Assembly (NCBI GenBank): GCA_963726615.1
Contig: CAVSCX010000005.1
Span: 58,613 to 122,612, forward strand
From: CAWDZK01 sp963726615
GTDB lineage: Bacteria > Actinomycetota > Actinomycetes > JACCUZ01
Length of the DNA: 64,000 nucleotides
Reading direction: 5' to 3'
In this document: in pieces, positions 18,876 to 26,461 of the stretch
How the letters are laid out: the number at the start of each line of letters is the position of its first letter
How positions within the stretch are numbered: the first letter of the stretch is position 1
The notes under the pieces: model-generated
What the model was told of the DNA's origin: nothing
The model's database searches: none
The model's input: only the letters and a program-made list of their open reading frames with translations
Made by a program: the position numbers and the translations under genes

Positions 18876-20447
18876 ATGACGGCAGCGCCGCGCGGCCTGG
18901 TCCGGCTGCTCGCGCCGCTGCTCGCCGGAGTGTTCGGCGCGGCGGCTCTTGCCGGCTGCTCGTCCGCCGGGGGGTCGTCCGGACCTGCCGACGAGCCGCG
19001 GACATCGGCGACGACCTCGCCCTCCGGGACGGCCGACGACGGTGTGGCGCCCGAGCCCAGGCTGGCCCGGTTCTACGGCCAGCAGCTGGCCTGGCACGGC
19101 TGCAGCGGCGGCTTCGAGTGCGCCCGGCTCACGGTCCCGGTCGACTACGGTGCACCGGACGGCGGGACGCTGCGGATGGCGGTCAACCGGCTGCCCTCCT
19201 CGGGGGAGCACCGCGGCTCGCTGCTGGTCAACCCCGGCGGGCCCGGAGCATCGGGGCTGGGGTACGCGCGCTCGGCCAAGAGCGCTGTGAGCCCGGCCGT
19301 CCGGAAGCACTTCGACGTCGTCGGGTTCGACCCCCGCGGTGTCGGCGCGAGCCGTCCGATCGACTGCCTCACCGACAGGCAGCTCGACGCCTTCCTCGCC
19401 CAGGACGGCACGCCGGACTCCGCCGCCGAGGAGGCTGCACTGCAGCGGCAGGGCGAGCTGCTGGGCGACGGCTGCCGGCGCGACGACCCGGCGCTGGTGG
19501 CGCACATGGGCACGCGTGACGTGGCCCGGGACATGGACGTCCTGCGCGCCGTCCTCGGTGACGAGCAGCTCACCTACCTCGGCAAGAGCTACGGCACGTA
19601 CCTCGGTGCGTTGTACGCCGAGATGTTCGCGGCCCGGGTCGGCAGGCTGGTTCTCGACGGCCCGGTGGACCCGAGCTCGACCAGCCTGGACAGCGCCCGC
19701 GCCCAGGCCGTCGGCTTCCAGCGCGCGCTGGAAGCCTTCCTCGACGACTGCCTGGGCCGCCGGTCCTGCCCGTTCTCCGGCAGCCGGGCGGAAGCCGAGA
19801 GCCGGCTCCAGTCCCTGCTCGACCGTACCGACGTGCAGCCGCTGCCCGGCACCGGGCGCCGGCAGGCGACCCAGGCCCTGGCGACGTACGGCGTGGCCGT
19901 GGCGCTCTACGACACCGGTTTCTGGCAGTTCCTGCGGCAGGCTCTCGGCCAGGCCCTGGACGGCGACGGCGAGTCCCTCCTGCTGCTCGGCGACCTGTAC
20001 AACCACCGCGGACCCGGCGGCCGGTACACCACCAACGCCAGTGAGGCCATCTACGCCGTCAACTGCCTGGACCGGCCGGAACGCTCGACGCTCGACACGT
20101 TCCGGGCCGACGCCGCCGAGGTGGCCAGGCTGTCGCCCATCTTCGGTGCGTTCATCGTGTGGTCCAACCTGCCCTGCGCCACCTGGCCGGCGCCGGCCGA
20201 GGGCGCTCCGGAGCCGGTCGCGGCGACCGGTGCGGCGCCGATCCTGGTCGTCGGGACCACCCGCGACCCGGCCACGCCCTACGAGTCGGCCCAGGCGCTG
20301 GCGCGGCAGCTCGACTCGGGACGGCTGCTCACCTACGACGGCGACGGGCACACGGCGTACCGGCAGGGGAGCGGGTGCATCGACAAGGCCGTGGACGCCT
20401 ACCTGCTGGAGGGCACCGTGCCCGCCGCCGGCACCCGGTGCGACTGA
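18876..20447 (+). CDS. Secreted alpha/beta hydrolase lipoprotein, tripeptidyl-aminopeptidase type
   Basis: A 523-residue exported serine hydrolase of the peptidase S33/TAP group (Streptomyces SlpD/SlpE-like). ATG at 18876 follows CGGAGGAC at 18861-18868. The signal ends in the lipobox LAGC, so the protein is probably anchored through Cys27. The oxyanion segment NPGGPGASGLG, the nucleophile elbow YLGKSYGTYLG and a C-terminal TAP-like domain with RDPATPYESAQALA and the catalytic His region GDGHTAY are all present. Family members remove N-terminal tripeptides or hydrolyse short peptide/ester bonds outside the cell; the actual substrate is not known. Confidence 0.88.
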   Translation: MTAAPRGLVRLLAPLLAGVFGAAALAGCSSAGGSSGPADEPRTSATTSPSGTADDGVAPEPRLARFYGQQLAWHGCSGGFECARLTVPVDYGAPDGGTLRMAVNRLPSSGEHRGSLLVNPGGPGASGLGYARSAKSAVSPAVRKHFDVVGFDPRGVGASRPIDCLTDRQLDAFLAQDGTPDSAAEEAALQRQGELLGDGCRRDDPALVAHMGTRDVARDMDVLRAVLGDEQLTYLGKSYGTYLGALYAEMFAARVGRLVLDGPVDPSSTSLDSARAQAVGFQRALEAFLDDCLGRRSCPFSGSRAEAESRLQSLLDRTDVQPLPGTGRRQATQALATYGVAVALYDTGFWQFLRQALGQALDGDGESLLLLGDLYNHRGPGGRYTTNASEAIYAVNCLDRPERSTLDTFRADAAEVARLSPIFGAFIVWSNLPCATWPAPAEGAPEPVAATGAAPILVVGTTRDPATPYESAQALARQLDSGRLLTYDGDGHTAYRQGSGCIDKAVDAYLLEGTVPAAGTRCD

Positions 20448-20466
20448 GCCACGCCGGGGCGGACGG

Positions 20467-20472
20467 TAGACT
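20467..20472 (+). promoter_or_regulatory. Possible -10 element for tRNA-Thr
   Basis: TAGACT lies 36 bases upstream of the tRNA 5' end and matches the actinobacterial -10 consensus TANNNT. No clear TTGACA-like -35 is seen at the right spacing. Confidence 0.35.
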
Positions 20473-20508
20473 CGCTGGCCGTGCCGGGAGGCAACGGTCC
20501 CCGCACGC

Positions 20509-20584
20509 GCCGCCTTAGCTCAGTCGGTAGAGCGTCTCACTCGTAATGAGAAGGTCATCGGTTCGATTCCGATAGGCGGCTCCA
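20509..20584 (+). tRNA. tRNA-Thr (anticodon CGT)
   Basis: Cloverleaf recognised by eye: acceptor GCCGCCT (20509-20515) pairs with AGGCGGC (20574-20580); the D-arm carries AGCTCAGTCGGTAGAGC; the anticodon stem TCTCA/TGAGA closes loop CTCGTAA with anticodon CGT; the T-arm contains GGTTCGATTCC. The discriminator base is T and CCA is encoded (20582-20584). It reads ACG threonine codons. Confidence 0.97.
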
Positions 20585-20746
20585 ACGCCACACTCCTCCC
20601 ACCTGCGTAAGCCCGGCAGAGGCGGGAGCCGAGCTCGTCACGGCGTTCTCCCGCTCGGCCGGCCACTCCGGCGCCGGACGCGGCGCGACAATGGGATCGT
20701 TGCAGCGCACCGCCCGTCAGCCGGCCGGACACCAGGAGTGCTGCTC

Positions 20747-21199
20747 ATGCCTGAACGTCACATCACAGTGCAGCGCCGCATGTCTGCGTCCACCGCTTCC
20801 ATATGGGCCCTGTACGCCGACTTCCCGAATCTCGCGAACCATTGGAGTGGCCTCAGGGCCACGAGAGCCATCGGCGACCAGACCAGCGGCGTGGGCGCTC
20901 GCCGCCGCGTCGAGCTGAAGCCGATGGGCAGCATGGAGGAAACCGTCACCGCCTGGGAGGAGGGTCGCAGGATCGACACGCAGAACCAGCCGAGCGCCTC
21001 GGTGCCGATCAAGCAGGCCGAGTCCACGCTCACGCTCGAGCCCGGCGCCGACGGGACGTTGGCCACGTTCGACTACCGGTATGTGCCCAGGGGTGGCCCG
21101 ATCGGTCGAATCAGCGGCCCCTTGATCGACAAGATGCTGACGGCGAGCTTCACCGACATGCTGGCCGCCACCGAGGAGGCCGCGCTCGCGAACGGCTAG
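20747..21199 (+). CDS. SRPBCC-family (START/polyketide cyclase-like) protein
   Basis: A 150-residue single-domain protein with the helix-grip fold typical of small ligand-binding SRPBCC proteins. The N-terminal strand HITVQRRMSASTASIWALYA and the following FPNLANHWSGL are characteristic, and the long C-terminal helix ISGPLIDKMLTASFTDMLAATE completes the fold. ATG at 20747 was chosen because AGGAG lies 8 bases upstream; a GTG at 20738 overlaps it. No partner gene indicates the ligand; the neighbours are a tRNA gene and a convergent acetyltransferase. Confidence 0.8.
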   Translation: MPERHITVQRRMSASTASIWALYADFPNLANHWSGLRATRAIGDQTSGVGARRRVELKPMGSMEETVTAWEEGRRIDTQNQPSASVPIKQAESTLTLEPGADGTLATFDYRYVPRGGPIGRISGPLIDKMLTASFTDMLAATEEAALANG

Positions 21200-21388
21200 C
21201 GAGGTGCGGCCCTGGCGGCACCCGAACGGCAACCCCCGGGTCGCGCCACGATTCCGACAGGCGGCGTCGTCGTGACACCACCGGATGCCTTGCGGAACGT
21301 CAGGTGTGGCCGGCGCGGCATGGGCTGCCATGCGCAGCCCCGGGACTGCCCCTCCCTCCTCTCCCTGACCTTCAGTCGCACCCGCGGT

Positions 21389-21913
21389 TCACGCCTGACC
21401 GGACGTCGGTCTGGACGGAGCCAGGTCGCGGGCACGCCACACGACCCCAGCGGCGGGGTCATCCGAAGGCCCTGGTTCGACCCGCTCCACAGCGAAACCT
21501 TCCCGCTCGTAGAACGCGCCTGCGCGCTCGTTCGCCACGAAGTGCTCGATGTACAGCCGATCCGCGGCGGGGGGCAGCTGCCTGGTGAGGGCATCCAGCA
21601 GCTGAGGGCCCAGCCCACAGCCGCGATGCTCGGGGTCGACGTAGAGCTTGTAGACCACATGGTCGTCCCCGCGGCGGCCGCGCTGCCCGACGCCGACAAT
21701 GCGCCCGCCGGCCTCGGCGACGACCACCGAACCCTCGGACACGGCTGCGCCGACGTGCGTCTCGTTCCACCACCTTCGGACCTGCTGATCAGCCCCCTCC
21801 GCGCCGATCAGGGGCGCGTAGTGGGGTCGAACATGCACAGCGCCGAACCGACAGATGCCCCTGATGTCACCGTGCTCGGCATCCCGCACGACGGGTGTGG
21901 TTCCCGACGACAT
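21389..21913 (-). CDS. GNAT-family N-acetyltransferase
   Basis: A 174-residue acetyl-CoA-dependent transferase. ATG at 21913 follows GGAGGG with 4 bases of spacing on the minus strand. Visible motifs: VVVAEAGGRIVGVGQ (beta4), VYKLYVDPEHRGCGLGPQLLDAL (motif A, with the CoA pyrophosphate loop R/Q-x-x-G-x-G/A represented by HRGCGLG) and ANERAGAFYEREGFAVER (motif B). The substrate cannot be predicted; many such stand-alone enzymes acetylate amino groups of small molecules or protein termini. Confidence 0.88.
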   Translation of the reverse strand: MSSGTTPVVRDAEHGDIRGICRFGAVHVRPHYAPLIGAEGADQQVRRWWNETHVGAAVSEGSVVVAEAGGRIVGVGQRGRRGDDHVVYKLYVDPEHRGCGLGPQLLDALTRQLPPAADRLYIEHFVANERAGAFYEREGFAVERVEPGPSDDPAAGVVWRARDLAPSRPTSGQA

Positions 21914-22252
21914 CGCACCCTCCTTCGAACCAGTCCCGCCGGCCCGGCCAGATCGGGAAGAACACCCGCGCCGTGTCCGGCGAACGATGCTCGGGGCGCC
22001 CATCACCGAGCCGATGTCCCAACCCAGCATGGCCAGCCCGGCAGCGACGGAAACGCCCACATCCGACGGACCTGGTGCGCAGCTGCGGCAAGTGGCCGGC
22101 GGAAACCCCCGTGGCCAGTCGCCTCGCGTCGAGCCGCCGACCGGCCGCGCGAGGTGCCGCACCCTCGGCTGCATTGCGTCCGACCTGGGGTGTTTTGCAC
22201 CTTTCGCCCGGGGGTAGGTGGGCGCCGCCGGTGCGGCCGCGAGGAGGACTCG
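21914..22252 (+). other. 339-base intergenic region
   Basis: No supported gene. The region separates the divergent acetyltransferase and glycoamylase-like genes; it has coding-like composition but no frame with a plausible start and family signature. Its 3' end carries the candidate stress-sigma promoter described separately. Confidence 0.4.
22192..22217 (+). promoter_or_regulatory. Candidate SigB/SigF-type promoter
   Basis: GTTT at 22192-22195 and GGGTAG at 22212-22217, separated by 16 bases, fit the GTTT-N14-18-GGGTA consensus used by SigB/SigF stress sigma factors in actinobacteria. Transcription would begin around 22225, leaving a leader of roughly 28 bases that contains the GAGGAGGA ribosome binding site of the following gene. 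Confidence 0.45.
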
Positions 22253-24070
22253 ATGCGCAGATCCCTGACCGCCGTTATCGTGACCGCGCTGACAGTCCTC
22301 TGGGCCGTACCCTCGGCACCGGCCGACGCGGACGGCGGCGGGGGAGCCGACCGCGCGACCCTGACGCGCTACGCGGAGCACACCTGGGCGTCGTTCACGG
22401 CGATGGTCGACACCGAGAGCGGGCTGCCGACCGACCAGCTCTTCGACGACGGGCACACCGATGTGCAGACGTCGACGACCAACATCGGCGCCTACCTGTG
22501 GAGCGCGATCGCGGCCGAGAGGCTCGGCATCATCGACCACGCCGAGGTCGTCAGCCGGCTCACGCGGACCATCACCACGCTCGAGGGGATGGAGACGTAC
22601 GAGTCGACCGGCCAGTTCTACAACTGGTACGACCACCGGGACGGCGCCAAGCTCACGAGCTGGCCGCCCACGGGTGCGCCGCTCGACCCGATCCTGTCCT
22701 CCGTCGACAACGCCTGGCTGGCCACCGGCCTGAAGATCGTGCACAACGCGGTGCCGGAGCTCGCGTCCCGCGCCGGCGCGATCTACGACGCGATGGACTT
22801 CGGCTTCTACTACGTGCCGGAGAAGAACCGGATCCTGTTCCACTTCAAGCCGTCGACCGGTGACGGTCCCTGCTGCTACGACACGGTCCTGTCCGAGTCG
22901 CGGATCGCCGACTACATCGGCATCACCAAGGGCGAGCTGCCGCGCAAGGAGTACTACGGCCGCTGGCGCACCTTCCCCGACACCTGCGACTACTCCTTCC
23001 AGGAGCAGAAGCCGACCGGCTACTGGGCCAGCTACGACGGCGTCGACGTCTACGACGGCAGCTACACCTACAACAAGACGAAGATCACGCCCAGCTGGGG
23101 CGGCTCGATGTTCGAGGCACTGATGCCGTCGCTGTTCGTGCCGGAGGAGAGGTGGGGCGCCGGCTCGTGGCGGCAGAACCACCCACTCACCGTGGACGCT
23201 CAGATCGACCACGGCATGAACGTCGCGCACTATGGCGTGTGGGGCTTCTCGCCGTCGAACACCCCGGAGGGCGGCTACGGCGCCTACGGAGTCGACCTCG
23301 CCGGGATGGACCCCAACGGGATGCCGTCCAACGAGGACAACACCCTGGTCGACCACGGTTTCGCCGGGTGCGGCGGTCGGCCGGCGCAGGACGACCCGCC
23401 GGCCGGCGCCTACACCAACGGGGTCGTCACACCGCACGCGGCGTTCCTCGGCCTGCGCTACCGCCCGGCCGAGGCGATCGCGAACCTCGCCCGGCTGGAA
23501 GCCATGCCTGGTGTCTTCGACAGGTGGGGATTTGCCGACTCGGTGAACGTCGGCTCCGGGCACCCGTCGGCGTCCTACCTGTCGTTGGACCAGGGCATGG
23601 TCATGGCCTCGCTCGGCAACTACCTCGGCGACGACGTCATGCGCACGGCATTCTCCTCCGCTGACGTCGTCAAGGCCATCCGGCCGGTCCTCGGCGTCGA
23701 GGAGTTCAACACCCGCCCGCGCGCCTGCACCATCATCGGCACCGCCGGCGCCGACAGGCTGGTCGGCACCAAGGGAGCGGACGTCATCTGCGCCCTCGGC
23801 GGCGACGACATGGTCCGCGGCATGGGCGGCGACGACGTCGTCTACGGCGACGGAGGCGCCGATCACCTGATCGGCAACGGCGGCGACGACACGCTGTACG
23901 GCGACGCCGGCGCCGACAAGGTCGACGGCGGCGACGGTGCGGACATCGTCTCCGGCGGCGCTGGTGCCGACCGGCTGTCAGGTGACGCTGGCGCGGACCA
24001 CCTCGAGGGCGGCCTGGGCGCCGACCGCTGCGCCGGTGACGCCGCGGACGACCCTCCTGGCGGCTGCTGA
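22253..24070 (+). CDS. Secreted glycoamylase-like (GH144-type) protein with C-terminal RTX calcium-binding repeats
   Basis: A 605-residue exported protein. After a signal peptide (residues 1-~26), residues ~35-490 match the glycoamylase-like domain found in GH144 endo-beta-1,2-glucanases and in cyclic glucan synthases: STTNIGAYLWSAIAAERLGI, SSVDNAWLATGLKIV, SESRIADYIGITKGELP, SWGGSMFEALMP and SYLSLDQGMVMASLGNYL are characteristic. The last ~110 residues are six or more RTX nonapeptide-type repeats (GGDDMVRGMGGDD, GDGGADHLIGNGGDD), likely to fold on binding calcium outside the cell. The predicted role is extracellular glucan hydrolysis; linkage specificity is not established. The ribosome binding site is GAGGAGGA at 22241-22248. 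Confidence 0.8.
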   Translation: MRRSLTAVIVTALTVLWAVPSAPADADGGGGADRATLTRYAEHTWASFTAMVDTESGLPTDQLFDDGHTDVQTSTTNIGAYLWSAIAAERLGIIDHAEVVSRLTRTITTLEGMETYESTGQFYNWYDHRDGAKLTSWPPTGAPLDPILSSVDNAWLATGLKIVHNAVPELASRAGAIYDAMDFGFYYVPEKNRILFHFKPSTGDGPCCYDTVLSESRIADYIGITKGELPRKEYYGRWRTFPDTCDYSFQEQKPTGYWASYDGVDVYDGSYTYNKTKITPSWGGSMFEALMPSLFVPEERWGAGSWRQNHPLTVDAQIDHGMNVAHYGVWGFSPSNTPEGGYGAYGVDLAGMDPNGMPSNEDNTLVDHGFAGCGGRPAQDDPPAGAYTNGVVTPHAAFLGLRYRPAEAIANLARLEAMPGVFDRWGFADSVNVGSGHPSASYLSLDQGMVMASLGNYLGDDVMRTAFSSADVVKAIRPVLGVEEFNTRPRACTIIGTAGADRLVGTKGADVICALGGDDMVRGMGGDDVVYGDGGADHLIGNGGDDTLYGDAGADKVDGGDGADIVSGGAGADRLSGDAGADHLEGGLGADRCAGDAADDPPGGC

Positions 24071-24153
24071 CCGCGCCGCGCTCGCGTCCGGAGCGATGAG
24101 TTCCTGTCGGTCCGCGCGTCTACCGTCGCGACACCGAACGACGGGAGACATCC

Positions 24154-25560
24154 ATGAGCACCGGCACGACGACGACCTTCGACCCTGCCGCCTTGCGTGC
24201 GGCGGTGCGCGGCAACGTTGTCACTCCGGACGACGCCGGCTACGACGCCGCCAGGACGACGATGTACGGCCCGGCCGAGGCTCGCCCTCTCGCGGTCGTC
24301 GCGCCCGCGGACGCGGAGGACGTGGCCGAGGTGGTCCGGCTGGTGTCCGCCCTCGGTCTCGGCCTCGCAGTGCGCTCCGGCGGTCACAGTGCCGCCGGCC
24401 ACTCGACAGTCGACGGCGGCATCGTCCTCGACCTCCGCTCGCTGGACGGCATCGAGGTCGACGTCCCGGACCGGTCGGTGTGGGCCGGGGCGGGCCTGAC
24501 CGCGGGCGCGCTCACGACGGCGGTCGCCGAGCACGGCCTGGCCGTCGGGTTCGGCGACACGGGGTCGGTGGGGATCGGTGGCATCACTCTCGGCGGCGGG
24601 GTCGGCTTCCTCGTGCGCAAGCACGGCCTGACGATCGACAACCTGCTCGCGGCCGAGGTCGTGACGGCGGCGGGTGAGGTCGTCGTCGCCGACGAGCATG
24701 CACATCCCGACCTGTTCTGGGCGCTGCGCGGTGGCGGCGGGAACTTCGGGGTCGTCACCCGGTTCCGCTACCGGCTGCACGAGGTCGGCACGGTCTACGG
24801 CGGGCTCCTGGTGCTCCCTGCCACGGCCGAGACCGTCACCGGCTTCCTCGCCGCGGCGGACGCCGCACCGGAGGACCTGTCGACGATCGCCAACGTGATG
24901 AGCTGCCCGCCGATGCCCTTCATCGCGGAGCAGCACCACGGCAGTGCCGTGATCCTCGCCCTGGTCTGCTGGTCCGGCGACCCGGCGGCGGGCGAGGCGG
25001 CGGTGGCGCCGTTGCGCGCGCTGGCCGAGCCGCTCGCGGACATGGTCCGGCCCGCCGCGTACCCCGAGATGTTCCCGCCGGACGACCCCGACTACCACCC
25101 GACCGCCGTGAGCCGAACGATGTTCGCCTCCGGGGTCGACACGACGACCGCAGCGACGATCGTCGAGCGGATCGACGCGTCCGACGCACCGATGCGGGTG
25201 GTGCAGATCCGCGTGCTCGGCGGGGCGGCCGCGCGGGTCGCAACGGACGCCACGGCGTACGCCCACCGGGCCCGCCGGCTGATGCTCAACGTCGCGTCGT
25301 TCTACGTCGGGGACGACGACCGCCTGCGGCGGCAGGAATGGGTCGACGAGCTGTCGGCCGTGCTGACGGGCGGCGACGACGCCGCGTACGTCAACTTCGT
25401 CGGCGACGAGGGCGAGGAGCGGGTGCGCGCGGCATACCCAGGTGCGACCTGGGACCGGCTGCGTGCCGTCAAGGCCCGGTACGACCCGGCGAACCTGTTC
25501 CGCCGCAACCACAACATCCCTCCTGCCGACGCCTCGGTGCCCGCCGCCCGCCGGAGCTGA
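24154..25560 (+). CDS. FAD-binding oxidoreductase, berberine-bridge-enzyme-like
   Basis: A 468-residue PCMH-type flavoenzyme. The FAD-binding half contains RSGGHSAAGHS, whose first histidine is the family site for 8-alpha-histidyl FAD, then GITLGGGVGFLVRKHGLTIDN and the WALRGGGGNFGVVTRF segment. The second covalent site, a cysteine in bicovalent members, is absent: the loop reads GDTGSVGIGG. The C-terminal BBE motif YDPANLFRRNHNIPP is complete. Family members oxidise sugars, alkaloid-like or polyketide substrates; nothing nearby narrows this down. ATG at 24154 has GGGAGA upstream. Confidence 0.88.
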   Translation: MSTGTTTTFDPAALRAAVRGNVVTPDDAGYDAARTTMYGPAEARPLAVVAPADAEDVAEVVRLVSALGLGLAVRSGGHSAAGHSTVDGGIVLDLRSLDGIEVDVPDRSVWAGAGLTAGALTTAVAEHGLAVGFGDTGSVGIGGITLGGGVGFLVRKHGLTIDNLLAAEVVTAAGEVVVADEHAHPDLFWALRGGGGNFGVVTRFRYRLHEVGTVYGGLLVLPATAETVTGFLAAADAAPEDLSTIANVMSCPPMPFIAEQHHGSAVILALVCWSGDPAAGEAAVAPLRALAEPLADMVRPAAYPEMFPPDDPDYHPTAVSRTMFASGVDTTTAATIVERIDASDAPMRVVQIRVLGGAAARVATDATAYAHRARRLMLNVASFYVGDDDRLRRQEWVDELSAVLTGGDDAAYVNFVGDEGEERVRAAYPGATWDRLRAVKARYDPANLFRRNHNIPPADASVPAARRS

Positions 25561-25636
25561 AGCCGGGCGGCCCGGGGCCTCTCGGGTGACGACTGGTGAC
25601 CAGGGGTGCCCGAGGGGCGTACCGTGTGCCTGGGTC

Positions 25637-25662
25637 GCTCGGCGAGGTGATCCTCACCGAGC
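25637..25662. terminator. Short hairpin upstream of the coiled-coil gene
   Basis: An 11-bp stem, GCTCGGCGAGG at 25637-25647 with CCTCACCGAGC at 25652-25662, one mismatch, loop TGAT. It lies about 75 bases past the oxidoreductase stop and 60 before the next start, so it could be a terminator or a leader hairpin. Confidence 0.4.
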
Positions 25663-25722
25663 CCGGGTCCACCAGTGGGCCGCACGGCTCGTCCGACGCC
25701 TCTTCTCCAGGAGATCGCGCTA

Positions 25723-26232
25723 ATGACTGCACAGTCCCCCGGCACCCAGCGTGCTGACCTGCAGGTCGTCCGAGGCGGCGACGCCGCAGCAGGTGGCGAC
25801 ACGACGGCGCAGGCCCTCGGCCTGCTGGAGAACGCGCGCAAGGTCGCCGACTCGACGGTCGCCGAGGCGCGAGACGAGGCGGAGCGGCTGCTCGTCGCCG
25901 CTCGGGAACGCGCCCAGCAGGTCCAGCGCGACGCCAAGGACCTGGGCCAGAAGCTGCGTGCCGACGCCGAGCGCGATGCGGCCCAGGCCCGGCACCAGGC
26001 CTATGGCGAGTCCGAGCGCATCGTCGGCGAGGCGCGCACCGAGGTGACCACGCTGAGGTCGTCGGTCGCCGGGCTGCGTCAGGAGCGCGACACCGCCGAG
26101 GCCGCGATGCGCGAGCTCGCCGGCCGGCTGCAGACCGCACTGGACCGCTACGCCGACCAGGGCCAGCAGGACGGGTCCGACACCCAGCACCACGAGGGCC
26201 AGCACCACGAGGGCCAGCACCACCAGGGCTGA
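25723..26232 (+). CDS. DivIVA-like coiled-coil protein with a His-rich tail
   Basis: A 169-residue cytoplasmic protein that is mostly alpha-helical coiled coil (about residues 35-145), rich in Ala, Glu, Arg and Gln, as in DivIVA/Wag31-related and other polar scaffold proteins. The segment ALGLLENARKVADSTVAEAR resembles the actinobacterial DivIVA-like family, but the conserved membrane-binding N-terminal DivIVA motif is not clear. The C terminus ends with a near-perfect repeat of HHEGQ (three HH pairs), a possible metal-binding tail. ATG at 25723 follows CCAGGAGA. The function is unknown; a cytoskeletal or cell-wall scaffold is only inferred. Confidence 0.65.
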   Translation: MTAQSPGTQRADLQVVRGGDAAAGGDTTAQALGLLENARKVADSTVAEARDEAERLLVAARERAQQVQRDAKDLGQKLRADAERDAAQARHQAYGESERIVGEARTEVTTLRSSVAGLRQERDTAEAAMRELAGRLQTALDRYADQGQQDGSDTQHHEGQHHEGQHHQG

Positions 26233-26249
26233 GCCGCCCGCTCCGCTCC

Positions 26250-26300
26250 ATGATCCACGCCGGATCCGTGTGACTTCCGCACGAATCCGGTGTGGATCAT
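26250..26300. repeat. Extragenic palindrome
   Basis: Arms of 20 bp (26250-26269 and 26281-26300) match at 18 positions, beginning ATGATCCAC and ending GTGGATCAT, around an 11-base spacer. It follows the coiled-coil gene by 17 bp and precedes the NlpC/P60 gene. It may act as a terminator without a U-tract or be a mobile-type palindromic repeat. Confidence 0.55.
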
Positions 26301-26461
26301 TGCCGTTCCGCGGGCATCGCTCGCGCTCCCTCCGGCCCACGGCCCGGACCTCGCACTTGACGTGGCCGCTGTGACAGGTGTTCTCTATCGGGGCTGTTGT
26401 GGCGTCAATCGACCGACAGCCCGACGTCGCCCTCCCGGCGGCGCGCGAGAGGAGACGGCCG

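Noticed and set aside
26300..26461. c-di-AMP (ydaO-type) riboswitch before the NlpC/P60 gene
   Set aside because: This riboswitch often precedes such genes in actinobacteria, but its conserved core words are not present in the leader.
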